Of a DNA stretch of 64,000 nucleotides, positions 34,877 to 47,002 are shown in pieces; positions within the stretch are counted from its first letter, which is position 1; every line of letters begins with the position of its first letter. Under the pieces are notes generated by a model that was not told the DNA's origin, did not search any database, and was given only the letters and a program-made list of their open reading frames with translations. The stretch spans positions 89,087-153,086 of the forward strand of contig JAFREE010000049.1 in the NCBI GenBank assembly GCA_019400425.1. Direction: 5' to 3'. Made by a program: the position numbers and the translations under genes. The DNA is from Hymenochaete sp. R1 (lineage: Eukaryota; Basidiomycota; Agaricomycetes; Hymenochaetales; Hymenochaetaceae).

Positions 34877-36869
34877 TCACTCATTCCTCTTCGTAAAACT
34901 CCCACTCCCACCTTCCCTCCCCCGGGCCTCCCTCGCTTCCACCACTCCAGACCTCGTCAACTCCGGCTCATTCAACCCTTCCCCTTCCTCGACGCCCCTC
35001 AGCGCAACCACGTCCCGTGTGAAGTCGAAGTCGCCGAGGTAGAAGTATATAGCGGGGAGCGCGACGAGGAGGGCGCCGACGACGTTTCCTAGGAAGGCGG
35101 CGATGAGAGACCTGTCCGAGTCGCGTTGCATGACGTGATTAATTCGAGGCTGATTCCATGTATACGAAATTAAAATAACAATAGAAGTAATGCGCACTTT
35201 CTTATGTATCCTGCGACGGAGAGCTGCGTAGATTATTGGGCATGTATAATTATAATTACGACAGCAAGTGAAAAAAGGAAAAGCCTACCGGAGCGCCAAA
35301 CATCATCCCGATCGTTACGAGGAACATGTTGGCTGTACGAAATTACAGTATATACCACTTCTTCGATTACCAAAAAAAAATCGCATCTAGCATGCTCACC
35401 AACGACTATCGAATGATTCAAATCTCATCAGGCTCAGATATGACCCCACGCATGGGATGGACGCACCGTGATCGTATCCACAAGCAACGAATATCTAAAC
35501 AAACAACGAGAAATTGATCAACAAAGACGGCGCCGCCGACCCAGACCCAGACACCAGACACCAGCTTACCCAGATCGGAATCCAAATCGCGATCACCTTC
35601 GATACCGTCTCTCTCGAGCCTGCTGCTTGCTAAAGTAAGAAATCGAGTTGAAGAAAAAAAAATCAAGGTCAAAGAACTTCTACATGTATTATCCGGCTTA
35701 CCCAGACAGCGATGCACACCATCCAGTTACACGCTATCCCACGAAGAAAGATCTGGTGCCACGCGGGCGTCACTGCTTTCTTGCTGAGGACGGAAGGACA
35801 ATTTCACTGTTCAGTTTCTATAAACCCTCGTTTGAGCAAGCACGGCACACGCACATGGCGAAGTCCTGCACGAATTGCTCATACGGCGCCATCGAGATGA
35901 TACCTGTAACTGTGGAAGTGGTGTTTCCGATATCAGATTGAGGCTACATCCAGAGTATGAAAACAAGCTTAAGACGACGGACATTTGACGAGGATACCGC
36001 CGAAGAAAAGACTTCCGCAGAGGTTGCCGAAGAGAACTGGTGTGTATGAAAGAAAAAAAGAGACTCGTCAGTAGCGACGGCTATCTCGAGTCCCAAGATG
36101 TCAAACCTATGGTCCAATTGACGGGGATACCCCACCACGGGATGTCGCCTTTCATCCACGCCATGGGCATCACCTATCCCGATATCGAATTCGTAAATAG
36201 CCATGAAAACCCCAAACACCTGAGGGATACGGTTCGCACCATCATGTTACTCGTGAGGAGTTCCTGGCCTGTGAGAACGATCCTGGCAGCCAAAACAAAG
36301 TCGGGAAACCCAAAAGTCAGCGTTAGGGAATTTGAAAATACAAAAATTGGGAACAAGGGAAGACGAAATGGAATGCTCCCATCCCTGCCACTCGCAGTAC
36401 CTTTCATTGATGCTGAAGTGGGGCTATCTCACGAACGGGAGAACGAATAAATGGAGGTGACTTTACTCACATCACGAGGCCTACAGGGAAGACAAGTCCT
36501 CCAAGAATTTTGACAAGCCCCGGGTTGTCTGTATTGAGCTGCGTCGAGCCGCCTTCGATGATCTCGAGGAGGAGACCCCCCGTTGAAAGAAACACTCCCG
36601 CGACCACCGCCTATTCCAATCCAATCCAAGAACAGACAAAAAACAAGCCAGGTCGGGTTTGGGTACGGTCCAACAAGTCCCCCCGTATTCGATTAGATAA
36701 TGAAGTCAGAGGAGTTACGATAGCGCAGGATAGGACGGGAGGAGACTAGGCGCTGACGCACCTTGAAGAACACCTTATCGTACCGCGATTGATGCTTGAC
36801 GATCCCATGCTCGACCATAGCGATTGCCACGTCCCGCGGAGGGAGCGTACTCGGCGTCTCTGCCACCAT
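34877..36869 (-). CDS. formate/nitrite transporter (FNT family)
   Basis: Plasma-membrane channel/transporter for small anions (formate, nitrite, lactate type). Twelve exons join in phase: 36869-36762, 36610-36471, 36282-36240, 36173-36107, 36036-35983, 35909-35855, 35783-35702, 35629-35570, 35494-35467, 35332-35289, 35223-35198 and 35111-34877 (942 nt, 313 residues). Several exons are tiny (26, 28, 43, 44 nt). Family landmarks are visible: VMIVLTGQELLTSNMMVMPMAW, FGNLCGSLFFGGILVK, the LRGIACNWMVCIAVW helix with the conserved N-W-x-V-C, and IFVACGYDHVVANMF-like CG-x-DH segment, then AAFLGNVVGALLVALPAIYF. The C-terminal tail is charged and disordered. No nitrate reductase or nitrite reductase genes are adjacent, so no assimilation cluster is seen here. 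Confidence 0.9.
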
Positions 36870-38476
36870 ATTCGTCTAATGGACTAGCTACCCTATCTGT
36901 CCTCTCCTAGTCTTGCGGTCAGAGCCGGCGTGCGTGCGCGCCAAAGGAGGGGCTGTATAAAAGGTCAAGGACGGGGAACAGGGAACAGGGAACGGGGAGA
37001 GGACGGGCGCAAGTTGGTGGGTGGACAGCTCGGTGTTAAATAGGCGTTTACCGCGCCCGCCCCGCCAATAGGTGGGGTGAGTGGATAGTGGCTGAAGGGA
37101 CCTCGAGATCCCGGTGGTATTTGTAAGTGTTCCCTTTTGAATTGGACGCGTGAGATATCAGCGCTGGTCGCCGGAAGTCAGCTTTCGTTGTTTGGCATAT
37201 TCGAGGATATACTAGTACTAGAATAAGTATTGAATAGAAGCCCAGCGAGAAAGGGAACACCTGTTTCTGTTTCATCCCGAGAGCGTATGCTCCGCCCCGA
37301 ATCGATTTGGATTCGATATTCGAGCTGCTGATACTGAAGACCGACAGATTGAGATTAAAATCTTGCGGTGTCCCCGAAGGAAATGAGATGAGATGCCATC
37401 GCTTTCGCTTTGAAGTTTCTTTCAGTACGCCGTCGAGACGACAAACATGTCCGGCACCTAGACGTGTCATCGACGTCCCATCGTCACTCCTGTCCTGCTG
37501 TCCAGTGCAGTGACAAGCCCAAGCCGAAGCCGAAAAAAGCCGGAACCAATCGTCCATTCAATGATTCAGCCAATCTTCCTCTTTCCTCTTGATATCCATC
37601 GACGCTAAGTCTCTGGCATAATCTGACGGTAGCGAATTGAGGTGTTGACTTCTCGCACAGGTTTGAACGATTTCCTTGACATGGTAGTAGGGTAGGGAGC
37701 AAAGAGATAGCAAGACACCGACACCGGGAAAGTTGAGGGGGGGAAACATGTTGACGTAATACGCTTATGTCAGAAACGAGCTTCTAATCTCCGATGCGGG
37801 TTTTTCCGGTGTGCTATGTGCTATGTCTGCCAGCCAGGCGCCAGCCTACGCTAAATGAGTAAATCCCAACAAACCTTTGAGCCATCCATCCGCTTTGCCA
37901 TGACGTGCCTTTCGACTGGTCACTGGTCTGGACGAGACGTCAAGCCTTTCGGTTTAACACAGAAATCGTCGAAGTTCACCCCAGGGGACCTACTGACTAT
38001 CACTATCACTTACGATTTATCCGACTTTCTGCCATTGAAAGCAAGCTTAAGACTTCCCAGTGAGTCACCTCCATGTTCCACGTTCCCATGTCCAACAATT
38101 GAAAGAAAGAAAAAAAGAAAAAAGAAGTCCCAGGTTAAATAAATATATACATAGATGTCATTATCATCATCAAGGTCGTGAACCAATCAAGTCCCAAAAA
38201 GAAAAGAAGAAGAAGAACGATAAACAGCAATCCGGGATCAAGTTCGACGCACCGAAATGCCCCCAAATCAGACTCAACCAATCAAACAAACCACACGCTG
38301 ACAAACAGACTCATCCACAACAACGACAACAACGACAACAACGACGACAACGAATAAATAGAGTCTTGCACACAGAACCCGTGAACAGAGTTGGATCCAG
38401 ATGTACTGCCGGAAAGGGCCGAGCTCGACGATACAGCGGAAGAGCTTGTAGTCGATGTCGAGCTCGGGTCTGGGAG
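36870..38476. other. 1.6-kb gap: FNT promoter and secreted-gene 3' flank
   Basis: No supported gene. The first part is upstream of the FNT gene. Frames at 37048-37557 (minus) and 37855-38142 (plus) show no family features. A CAACAACGA-type microsatellite lies at about 38316-38352, just beyond the stop of the secreted-protein gene. Confidence 0.4.
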
Positions 38477-39961
38477 TCAGGAGGAGACGATCGTGACTGT
38501 GAGGAGCTTCGCGATGCCGTCGATGGCGATGTCTGCACCCATCATCAATGACGAGAATCGACCAGAAAGCCGTAGAGTCTTAGCGGGATTCGAACAGGGG
38601 AAGGAAGATGGATAAAAAGAGACGAACCGTGGTTGATGCCTGCTGTCCCCGTCGGGAGGAGGCCTGTGATGTCTTCCTCGGTGCTCGTATACGAGACGCC
38701 GCCGAACGTGGTCGTTGCGGATGTCGCGTTGCCTACCAGCTCATCCCTATCGACAAGGAAAAAAATGCCCATCGGTGAGTGCACGGCACTTATCAAAAAA
38801 AAATCCACGAGCTGATGGAAACGTACCGGCCGTTATCGTACCCATCCGGCGAGATCGTATGTCCCTCAGTGACGTTCTCCTCATGCGACACTCTGACCGC
38901 TCATTAATATTAATGATAATTTCCACCAAAACCTCAAAAGTAAATCCACGATATGAACCGCACTCACGCAAGGAACAAAGCCCCCGTATCCGCCCCGCTC
39001 CCATTCTGCCTGAACACCCTCAAATGGTTCCCCCCGATCAGACTCTCAAGACACGTCCCGAGCAACGCGTCCCCGAAATCCTGCCTCAGCTCGACGGTCT
39101 GGTTCACGGAGCCGTTCCCGTCGCCGAGGTTGGCGCTCTGTGGGTCTCCGAGGTGGATGCCGAGGCATTCTGTCGAGCTGGGGTAGAGGGACGAGAGTGG
39201 AGGTAAGTGGTGTACTTATCTTATGTAGGAGGGGCAGGGCGGGATGGGATTGTAGGAAAGCGAAAGCGAAAGGGACTCACAGACCGAGGGAACGCGCAAA
39301 GTTGAGGAACCCGTCGTCCGTGAGGACTTCTGGGGAACTCAACCCCGAGATGATCACCTGTCGACGACCGTGACAAAGACCGCGTTTTCGTGTAATTCGA
39401 GGGGACAGACGCGTGCGTGCGTTGGAAGAACACGTGCGTCGGTGCGTCGGGTTCAGCCAACAGGGCGTGAGCGTGAGTGCGAATTCCGGAAATAAAAATA
39501 GAGACGATGTTAATATTTATATTAATACGGGGAAGAGTGCCACATGCACACTCCCAAAGGAACGTGCCGCGAAGAAAGGAGGGAGGGAAGAGGCGGACGG
39601 AATTGGAGAAGACGCGGGAGGTTCGGACGAAAAAAAACGCGTTTATCGTTCTCTGGCCGTGCAGGACACTTCCGCGACCATACCCGCCCTAACTCGTAAA
39701 CCCGCATAGAAACACACCAATCCACGCCGCACCCCGCTCCGGGGAGTAAATGGGAGGGAAAAAGAAGAAGAAGAAACTCACGTTCAACGGCTCCCCCAAC
39801 GTCCCCGCATCCGTCAACATCGACCCTCCACCATCGAGCGGGCTCACGAACGCTTGGCCGTCCTGGCGCTTCGTGGTGCTACTGGTAGCCACTCCAGTGT
39901 AGATACAAGCAGCGAGGACGGAGGAAAAGAGCGCGAGGGTTGGAAGAGTGAGAGTGTACAT
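38477..39961 (-). CDS. secreted protein of unknown function, copy 1
   Basis: Six exons: 39961-39782, 39357-39281, 39177-38968, 38892-38827, 38746-38628 and 38532-38477 (708 nt, 235 residues). It opens with a clear signal peptide (hydrophobic LTLPTLALFSSVLAACIY) and a short propeptide ending in KR, a Kex2-type site, so the mature chain would start QDGQAFVSPLDGGGSM. Two cysteines (ECLGIH and GTCLESL) could form one disulphide. Conserved blocks include ISGLSSPEVLTDDGFLNFAR and TGLLPTGTAGINH. No enzyme signature is recognised. The paralogue at 53400-54861 has the same length and identical exon phases; a relic lies at 7.2 kb. Likely an extracellular or wall-associated protein; role unknown. Confidence 0.82.
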
Positions 39962-40679
39962 CCCAGGAGAGTGGGAGTGGGTGCGGTCGTGAACGGTGGA
40001 CGGTGAACGATGGCGGGGATGGTAGTGAAAACGGGAGGGGACTTGCGAAGTTCTTCGACGAAAGCAAAAGGGACACCCGGCAGCTCTGAGCTCAGCTACG
40101 GAAGTCGACGAAGGCCCAATTTATAACCACCCCCCATGTATTCGCCCCGACTTCTTTTAGTCTTTATTCCCATACATTCGGCCCGCACAGAATAATTCGG
40201 AACAGTACGTGATAATATGATATATGGCAAGAAGCACAGAAGAAGCACAGAAGAACAGCAGACGATCCCAAGAACGCCAAAAACAAAAGACAGAACACAG
40301 AGTGTCGCCGCTCACGATGCATATGATAATATTACCATTATTGATGCACACACATATGACCTGACCGACCCCTCAGCCTCAGGAGTCGCCTGGAATTGTC
40401 ACCGTCACCGTTTCATCGGAGTCGGACGCTGTTAGAACGGAAGGGGACTTTAAGCTGCAAGTCGGTATCTGGGTTGAGTTGCTATAGATAATAGATAATA
40501 GATAATAGGACTCGGATCCCCCACCCACGTGCCATCCTCCTCACTGACTGACAGTACTAGTACTAGTGACAATCATCGTAAAATTAGAACCATATTTTCT
40601 TATTCCGTCTCCTTTTTTCTAGTCAGACTCGGTTTGTCAACGAACACAGAATATTAATATTAATTAATAGAGGAGAATA

Positions 40680-41030
40680 CTGTACTGGCACGAATTGATG
40701 AGACAGGGGTCTCGACCATTACCGCCCGAGCACACGAGACTCCATGAGACGGGGTCTGCATTACGCATTACAAGCTCCCGAGCATGAGACGAGGGTGGGA
40801 AGCCGATCAAACTGCTTGGAAGCTGTCAGCGATTTGAACAGAGAATTTGCACTTTATAATAGTACTTTTTTGCCCGGAATTTTATCAATTTTACTGTACA
40901 TGTTCAGAAGTTTTTTTTTTTGCATTACACGGCCCCGGGCCTATGAGACGGGCCCCTCATTACCCATTACACATGAGACAAAAAAGCCGACCATTACCCA
41001 TTACTGTCTCATCAATTCGTGCCAGTACAG
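40680..41030. mobile_element. MITE-like element with perfect terminal inverted repeats
   Basis: A 351-bp element bounded by perfect inverted repeats of 27 bp, beginning CTGTACTGGCACGAATTGAT at 40680-40706 and mirrored at 41004-41030. TA dinucleotides lie directly outside both ends, fitting a TA target-site duplication as in Tc1/mariner-type (Stowaway-like) MITEs. The interior has no transposase frame and is built of CATTAC and ATGAGAC repeats near both ends. Non-autonomous; the source transposon is not in the window. Confidence 0.75.
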
Positions 41031-41821
41031 TAGAAGATAAAAACAAAACCCCTGGACGTCGCTCGATCGGACATTCCGACGAGGCATTCCGACGACGAGG
41101 CATTCCGACGACGACGACACTAGCTGAGCTGAGATCCCAGAGAGTCGAGAGGAGCTGCTTACTAAGGATGTTGGTGACTCTTGATTTCCCAACCTATTAG
41201 TATTCCGATTTTTGACGACGAAGATTGACCAGTACTAGTACCAGCACCAGTGCGAGCGACGAATAATAAATTAATAATCAATAGTAAGTAAGCCACCCTG
41301 CATTAATATTGGCAGCCACTGGGCCAGCCCCTGCCAGAACGAAGAAGAAAACGGGCATGGTTAAACCAAAACGCCGCCTCTGCCTCTGCCACTTCTGCCA
41401 CTGTGACTGTGACTGTACCACATATCGTTATCAATATTATCCGCAGAACTGCTATTAGTACTAGTGCCTACCAGTACCAGTAGCAGGGAGCTCCTCGCAC
41501 AGAATGCCGCACCCGCACCCGCACCCGCACCCAGAGCCAGTGTTAGTGACACCAGCCTGAGCCTGAGTACTGGCTGCACTGCCAACCCAATCCAATCCAA
41601 CCCAGTAGAGCCCAGTACTAGTCTCATATGCCAGTACCAGCGGGCCACGGCCCAGAGGAAAGAGGAAAGAAAGAAGGAAAGAAGGAAGGAAGGAAACGAA
41701 AAAGACAAACATGCTTCAAACTCGGAAGTTCAGAAAAAACGGCGTTCGATGTGCATTGTGCACGTCCAACGTTACGCGCGTGAACCAACTGAGGTAAGCA
41801 CCACTAGTTGAGCTTTTCTTC

Positions 41822-41937
41822 TTGAATTATGAATAGAAACGGAGAACAGAGACAGATTCTGAACGACGGAGCGCGGACGAGGACGAGGGATCATGATGGG
41901 TCGTCGACTGTGTGAGTGAGAGTTCTGTAGTGCGCGT
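41822..41937 (+). repeat. direct repeat flanking the kinase/protease module, left copy
   Basis: Begins TTGAATTATGAATAGAAAC and contains GGAGCGCGGACG, GAGGATCATGATG-like and CTGTGTGAGTGAG blocks. It matches about 46864-47002 in the same orientation, with small indels. The two copies bracket the FunK1/M43 module. Confidence 0.65.
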
Positions 41938-42151
41938 AATAATAATATTAATATTAAAACGTGCATGTATGACATAATCATCTCGCCTCGACGCGTATGA
42001 TCGACGTTCGCGCGTTCTCGTGAATTCATTGCTCCTCGAGCCACAGACTGACTCGGACTCGCACTTCGCGCTCGCTCAACACCTTACGACCTGCATCCCA
42101 TTTCTTATTCCAACTTCATCTCAAACCACCACTTGGAGGTCGACTACTACC

Positions 42152-44588
42152 ATGCATAATGGAGACGATGACAGCAATACTCCTACGACACCCACAAACG
42201 GCAACGACAGCGATACTCCTGCTACACCCTCAAATTCCAGTCCGACTACTTCTGTTCCCGAAGATACTCCTTACCGTGCCAAATTGAGCTCGACACAGAT
42301 CTTCACTTCAAATGCTGAATACAAGGATTCAGCTTTCGTTGCCGCCGCCGATGAAGTTTCGGGAAAATATCTTGGACCCATCCAGCCTGGGCTATTCCTG
42401 GAGTTGTTCCTTCCTGGTTATTCGAATCTTGTGCCCAACGGAACTTCCGTCCCTTCAAGCAACGGAGAAGGCAATCAAGAAGGCGAAGCACCGGGAGGAG
42501 AACATAGTGCTCCGGTAGAAGAGATCCCAGAAGGAATGCCGGCTGTGGATTTTACGGGCTTTAAAGAGGCGGAGGGTAAACATCTGGAAAAGGATATGTA
42601 TAACCCCTTGGTGCGTCTGCTATTCCGTCGTTACAAAGAACGCTGCTGAATGTTTCATAGATTAAAGCTCTCCAACCGTTCCTTCAAGAAGGAATGACGC
42701 TAGTCAATACCAGTGAATCGTGTGATCCTGACTCCGATGTCTTTATGGGTAAACAAGTCGCGCCCGACATAGCACTGTACCCCGTGTCTCCACCCAAGGG
42801 AGCACGTTTGACTCGTGTGCACGATATGGAGCTTTTCATAGAATTCAAAGTCACGAAAGCCGATGAACCTTTCAACGATAAACCAGAAGCTAAGCAGAGC
42901 TTTGAGCGGAGCAGCAAGTACGGTCGAGATACCCAAGGTCAAATAGTGACCTATTACAATGCCATCCAAGCGACTCAACACCGTACTCACGTATTCTCCG
43001 TCTTCATTAACAAGAATCAGTGTCGTCTTCTCCTTCACACCAGGAGTTGTACTATTGTCACTGCTCAGTTCGACTACACCAAAACATCATTTTTACAGAC
43101 GTTCTTCTGGCTTTATACAGGAGCAGACAAGGATGCTCGAGGTCATGACACCACAGTCTCCCCTATCGAAGTGGAAACCCCCGAGACGTCAGACGCGCGT
43201 GTTGCACTTCACCTTCCACTTTCCGCAGACCTGTACAAAGTCGCCGTACGGGATTTCCGGGATAGTAGCTTATCCTACTACATCGTCGGTGCACCATTTA
43301 CAAGGTCGCACGTATATCCTCTGGGACGCGGTACTCGATGCTATTATGCCTATGAGTGCGCCACAGGGGAGCTCGTTTTGTTGAAGGACACATGGAGGGT
43401 AGAAGCGTATACTGCTGAGGGTGAAACGTATGCTACTCTCATGAGTAACGGGGTTGCGCATATCGCTAGGATGATTGCTGCAGGAGATGTTGTTGTAAAT
43501 GGACGGCGCCAGTGTTGTGGAATATTCGATAACGAAGTGTTGAGAAAGTTATGCGAGGGCAAGAAGATTCGCAGCCATATTCATTACCGCATCGTTCTCG
43601 ACAAGATCGGCAGGCCCCTCGAATTATTCCCTTCGACGTGGGTATTGGTCAATGCAATCTATTGTGCATTGATAGGTACGTTCTTCCATATTTCTGAAAG
43701 AAAGAAATCAGATGTTTATGTGGGAATCTAGCCCATCAGGAAGCGGTGACCAAGGCGGGTATCCTTCACAGGGATATCTCAATTGGAAATATTCTCATCT
43801 TGTCTAACGGGACTGGCATTCTGATCGATTGGGAGCTGTCCAAAAGTATGGACGACAAGGTAGCAAGGACGCATGAACGGACGGTAGGTCGACTCTCCGA
43901 TGATTATACTTTGTACGTTATTGATATTTTGCCTTCGTCTTGTCAGGGTACTTGGCAATTTCTATCGGTCGCGTTGATGCGTGCGCGTGCAGAAGGCCAA
44001 CTTGTTACCCATGACATTATCGATGATCTCGAGTCTTTCGTTCACGTCTTAGCCTGGATTTGTATCAGACGCGCTGCGAGCACGATGGTGGATAATAAAA
44101 GGGCCACTTTCCTTTCAATCTTCGATGTCAATCCAGCAAGGTACGATCTTAAAGAAGGTAGACTTCGGGAAGGCGCCGCAGCCATCATCTCGTTGAAACT
44201 AGGGCGAGATCAACTAAGTTTACTTCTCGAAGAGCTGTGGGGCGCTTTCGGTCACAGATACGACGATGTGCGTAAAGTTGACGACCACTCTAGCGAAGCG
44301 ATGATCTTGCGAGCAAAACGCGAGAAGGAAAAGAAGGAAAAGGAGTTGGAACCCCTTCATACGCACCAATGGATTGTGGACACCGTGAAAAATGCTACTC
44401 TAGACGCGGAGTGGGTGGATATCGAGAACGACGGATGGGTTGATCATCCATTACAAGGATCACAGAGGTCCTTGACGGACCATCAATTGGCAATTATGAA
44501 TCGTAGAGAGCTCAAAAGAAAAGGGGAAATGTCGTCTTATCAAGGAGAATTCCGAAATGAAAAGCGATATCGATCCTCTACCGAGTAA
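42152..44588 (+). CDS. FunK1-type fungal protein kinase, copy A
   Basis: Fungal-specific FunK1 kinase. Four exons: 42152-42610, 42661-43675, 43732-43883 and 43947-44588 (2268 nt, 755 residues). After a Thr/Ser/Pro-rich N-terminus comes the long FunK1 N-lobe, containing VAPDIALYPV, GQIVTYYNAIQATQHRTHVFS and the strand YYAYECATGELVLLKDTW. Then follow the catalytic loop LHRDISIGNILI and ILIDWELSK at the DFG position; W at this place is common in FunK1 proteins. FLSVALMRA and DDLESFVHVLAWI are also typical of the family. A basic C-terminal tail ends RNEKRYRSSTE. ATG at 42152 is the first in frame. It is convergent with the M43 gene ending at 44836; the same arrangement recurs inverted at 61.7-64 kb. 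Targets of FunK1 kinases are unknown. Confidence 0.85.
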
Positions 44589-44835
44589 TTTCTTTTTTCC
44601 TTTTCATTACTTATTGTATACTTCTTTCCCTTTTTATGGAGGCAGCCGTACGGACATTCTAGATTTGGATTCACATCTCAACAAACTCTGCAATCATGTA
44701 TCATACCAATGTCTTCTTGGATGGCATCATCATCATCATCTTATGTATATATTTGAAATTGCCGTGGTCTACATCACTGTGCTTTGTCAAATCCTCGACG
44801 GATATCCAGATAATACATGTATATGTACTTCAAAT

Positions 44836-46028
44836 TCAAGGCCTATACATGGCAATGGCCTGATTCATCCTCGTCACTTGTTGAGCCGTGAAGCCAGTCA
44901 TGCAAGAATCGTCAGAGTAATCCATATAATTACCTAAATCAAATTAATTAAGCCGTCTGCAAGCTCTCATGAGACAGAGAAAGAGAACACGTACGGATGG
45001 AATCGAGACCTGCTTGCAAAGGACAAGAGTCTTTGCCGCTAGGGCAGCCATATGTCTTCTCGACCTGAATAGGCGTGTCGTCTACGTAATCTCCAACACC
45101 GTAGCACATATTCCCCGACTTTTCGGAAGGTCAGTGGAGTTTCATTCTCCAAGTGAAGGAATATACGAAAAGAAGACGGGATTTGGTGCTTACTATTGTG
45201 GTCTGGTCGAAAACATGGGCGAGCCCGAGCCAGTGTCCGGCTTCATGCACAAGGGTCTTGCCCTGGTTGTACTTGGGTATAACCCCTCTGATTCCGGGAA
45301 CCGTAAGATAATTAATGAGCACGCCGTCGTTTGTAGGATTACTGTTATACCACGACGGATACGTCGCATAACCCAGTGCGCTATTCAACTTGATGAAATA
45401 AACGTTCATCGTCGATGCCCCTCCTTCGCGCAGAGACCGTTTCATCCGGGACTCGTATGCGTTCCCCGCATCGGCGTTTTCGAAGATGCCTGCGTCCACT
45501 GTACGTGTCACTTTCTTAAGCGTGAAAGAGATCCCGCTTGGGCTGTATGCTGTGTTGAGAGCGGTCATTTGCTGGCGGAGGACAGAGTCACTGTTAGGAA
45601 TGAAACGATCAAGTCAGAAAGCAAGTCATACATCATATATGTATTGTATGAGCGCTGCGCGACAAGGAAAGTATACATACGGAATATTGCCTCCAGTCTC
45701 GGTTTGGTCCCTGCTAATGACATGGAAGATGACCTGGAAGTTAAATGGGCAGCCGCGGCACCCTCAGTCATATTCTTCGACTTCTCGTTAAACTCCTCCA
45801 TGGCGGCTTTATGCTCTTCTGGACTCATGTAGGTGGAGCATCTCTCGATATCCCTAAAACAAGATGATGATGTTACGAGGGTTCAAGAACTAAGCGGATT
45901 AAATAATAACATGAATGGACAAACGTTTGATTGTGAACCGCCGAGTCCGAGTTTCCACCTCCCTGGGCTATCACAGAAGTGGTTGCCAGAGCGGCATAGA
46001 TAATACTGGTCAAGACTTTGAGAAACAT
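44836..46028 (-). pseudogene. M43-type metalloprotease, copy A, frameshifted
   Basis: Close copy of the intact gene at 61738-62937. Exons 46028-45925, 45853-45681, 45590-45194, 45118-44995 and 44933-44836 are the same lengths as in the intact copy except exon 2, which is 173 instead of 174 nt. A single G is missing at about 45750-45752, where the intact copy reads GCTGGCCCATTT, so the frame shifts before the protease domain. Everything downstream, including [11 protein letters not shown] and the Met-turn NYMDYS, is undamaged, so the loss is recent or a sequencing error. The signal peptide ([19 protein letters not shown]) and a TATAAAA box 95 bp upstream remain. Confidence 0.78.
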
Positions 46029-46122
46029 GTAGGAGAAGAGAAAGAGAGCAGATCGAGCAAAGCGTCTTCTCAAGTATTTTGTAGTACGGATACTGAGGGA
46101 GATGACTGAAGTTCGAGCTGCG

Positions 46123-46129
46123 TTTTATA
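46123..46129 (-). promoter_or_regulatory. TATA box of M43 copy A
   Basis: TATAAAA on the minus strand, 95 bp upstream of the ATG at 46028; the same box stands at the same distance from M43 copy B. Confidence 0.6.
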
Positions 46130-46863
46130 CAAAATCGTAGCGAAATAGTGCTACCACGACGGAGAAAAATTGCATAGCACCAAGTTGGGTGTCTAAGAAG
46201 TGGATTTTGGCTAGAGCGCCGTCTGACGGGAAGTAAGTATGGAGTACATCCAAAAAGTACGAAGTAGAAGCACTAGCGGGCCGATGTCGTTGGATGAAGG
46301 GACTAGAATCAAGGGCGGAAGAAATATCAGCTCAAGGAACATGTGGTATGACAGTGTTAAGTTCGACACTCATAAGCCAGCGCTTTGCTGGACGACAGTA
46401 GGAAAGTCGAGTTAGCGCCGATATATCACTTTCAATCGAAAAATGACTGGGAAGCCTGGAAGGAGACTGATGTCGACAATGGCTTCAATCTCTCCACTAA
46501 AAAAGACTCCACGCGGTGGGATTCATATCTTGATCTAAAAAATCTGCAAATGCAAGTATTGGCTACAGAGACTTGTATAAGAACGTAGCTAATACATTGA
46601 GTATTGATGCCATCCAGTTTCGTTTTCCAGCTGGTCGTGGTGCGTGCGGTGCGAATGAAACTGAGGTTGTGTTAAAACTTAGTGAAAGTATCGCAAGTAT
46701 TACATAATGAACGCGACTCAGTTGTCTACGCGAATGATCGACATCAACGTCCCCACAGAGAGGAAGAAGACGGAGTATTCGTATTCGGCATGCTCCGATA
46801 TGCACATTTAACGCGCACGAGCTTGAACATAGTACCAAGTAGTAGTCGAACTTTCTTTCGCCC

Positions 46864-47002
46864 TTGAATTATGAATAGAAACCGAAAACCAAAAACAAGA
46901 AGAGACTCTGTGAATGAGGGAGCGCGGACGCGGACGAGGACGAAGAGGATCATGATGATCGTTGACTCAATGACTGTGTGAGTGAGTGTTCCGTAGTTCG
47001 CG
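46864..47002 (+). repeat. direct repeat flanking the kinase/protease module, right copy
   Basis: Partner of 41822-41937 in the same orientation, starting TTGAATTATGAATAGAAAC and ending near CGTAGTTCGCG. Confidence 0.65.

Larger units (their letters stand above)
39962..42151. other. repeat-rich 2.2-kb gap
   Basis: No supported gene. It contains the promoter of secreted copy 1, a TAGATAATA microsatellite near 40485-40508, a MITE-like element at 40680-41030, several TACTAGTACTAG-like motifs, a CACCCG-type hexamer run near 41507-41532, AG-rich runs near 41650-41700 and one member of a direct repeat at about 41822-41937. Confidence 0.6.
43761..46555 (+). repeat. inverted segmental duplication 2, left arm
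   Basis: Strongly similar in opposite orientation to 61195-64000. It spans the kinase 3' part, the convergent intergenic spacer, the whole M43 gene and its promoter, and stops near 46555. The outer limit cannot be set because the partner runs out of the window. Confidence 0.85.

Noticed and set aside
37048..37557. 169-codon minus-strand frame with a KPKPKP-like antisense
   Set aside because: No motif, no splice support, lies in a repeat-rich gap.
38575..38605. GTTCGAATCC-like string on the minus strand, suggestive of a tRNA T-arm
   Set aside because: Stem does not pair and the string lies in intron 5 of a secreted-protein gene.
44969..45832. 287-codon plus-strand frame
   Set aside because: Antisense to M43 copy A; open because of the codon use of the protease, and mirrored antisense to copy B.
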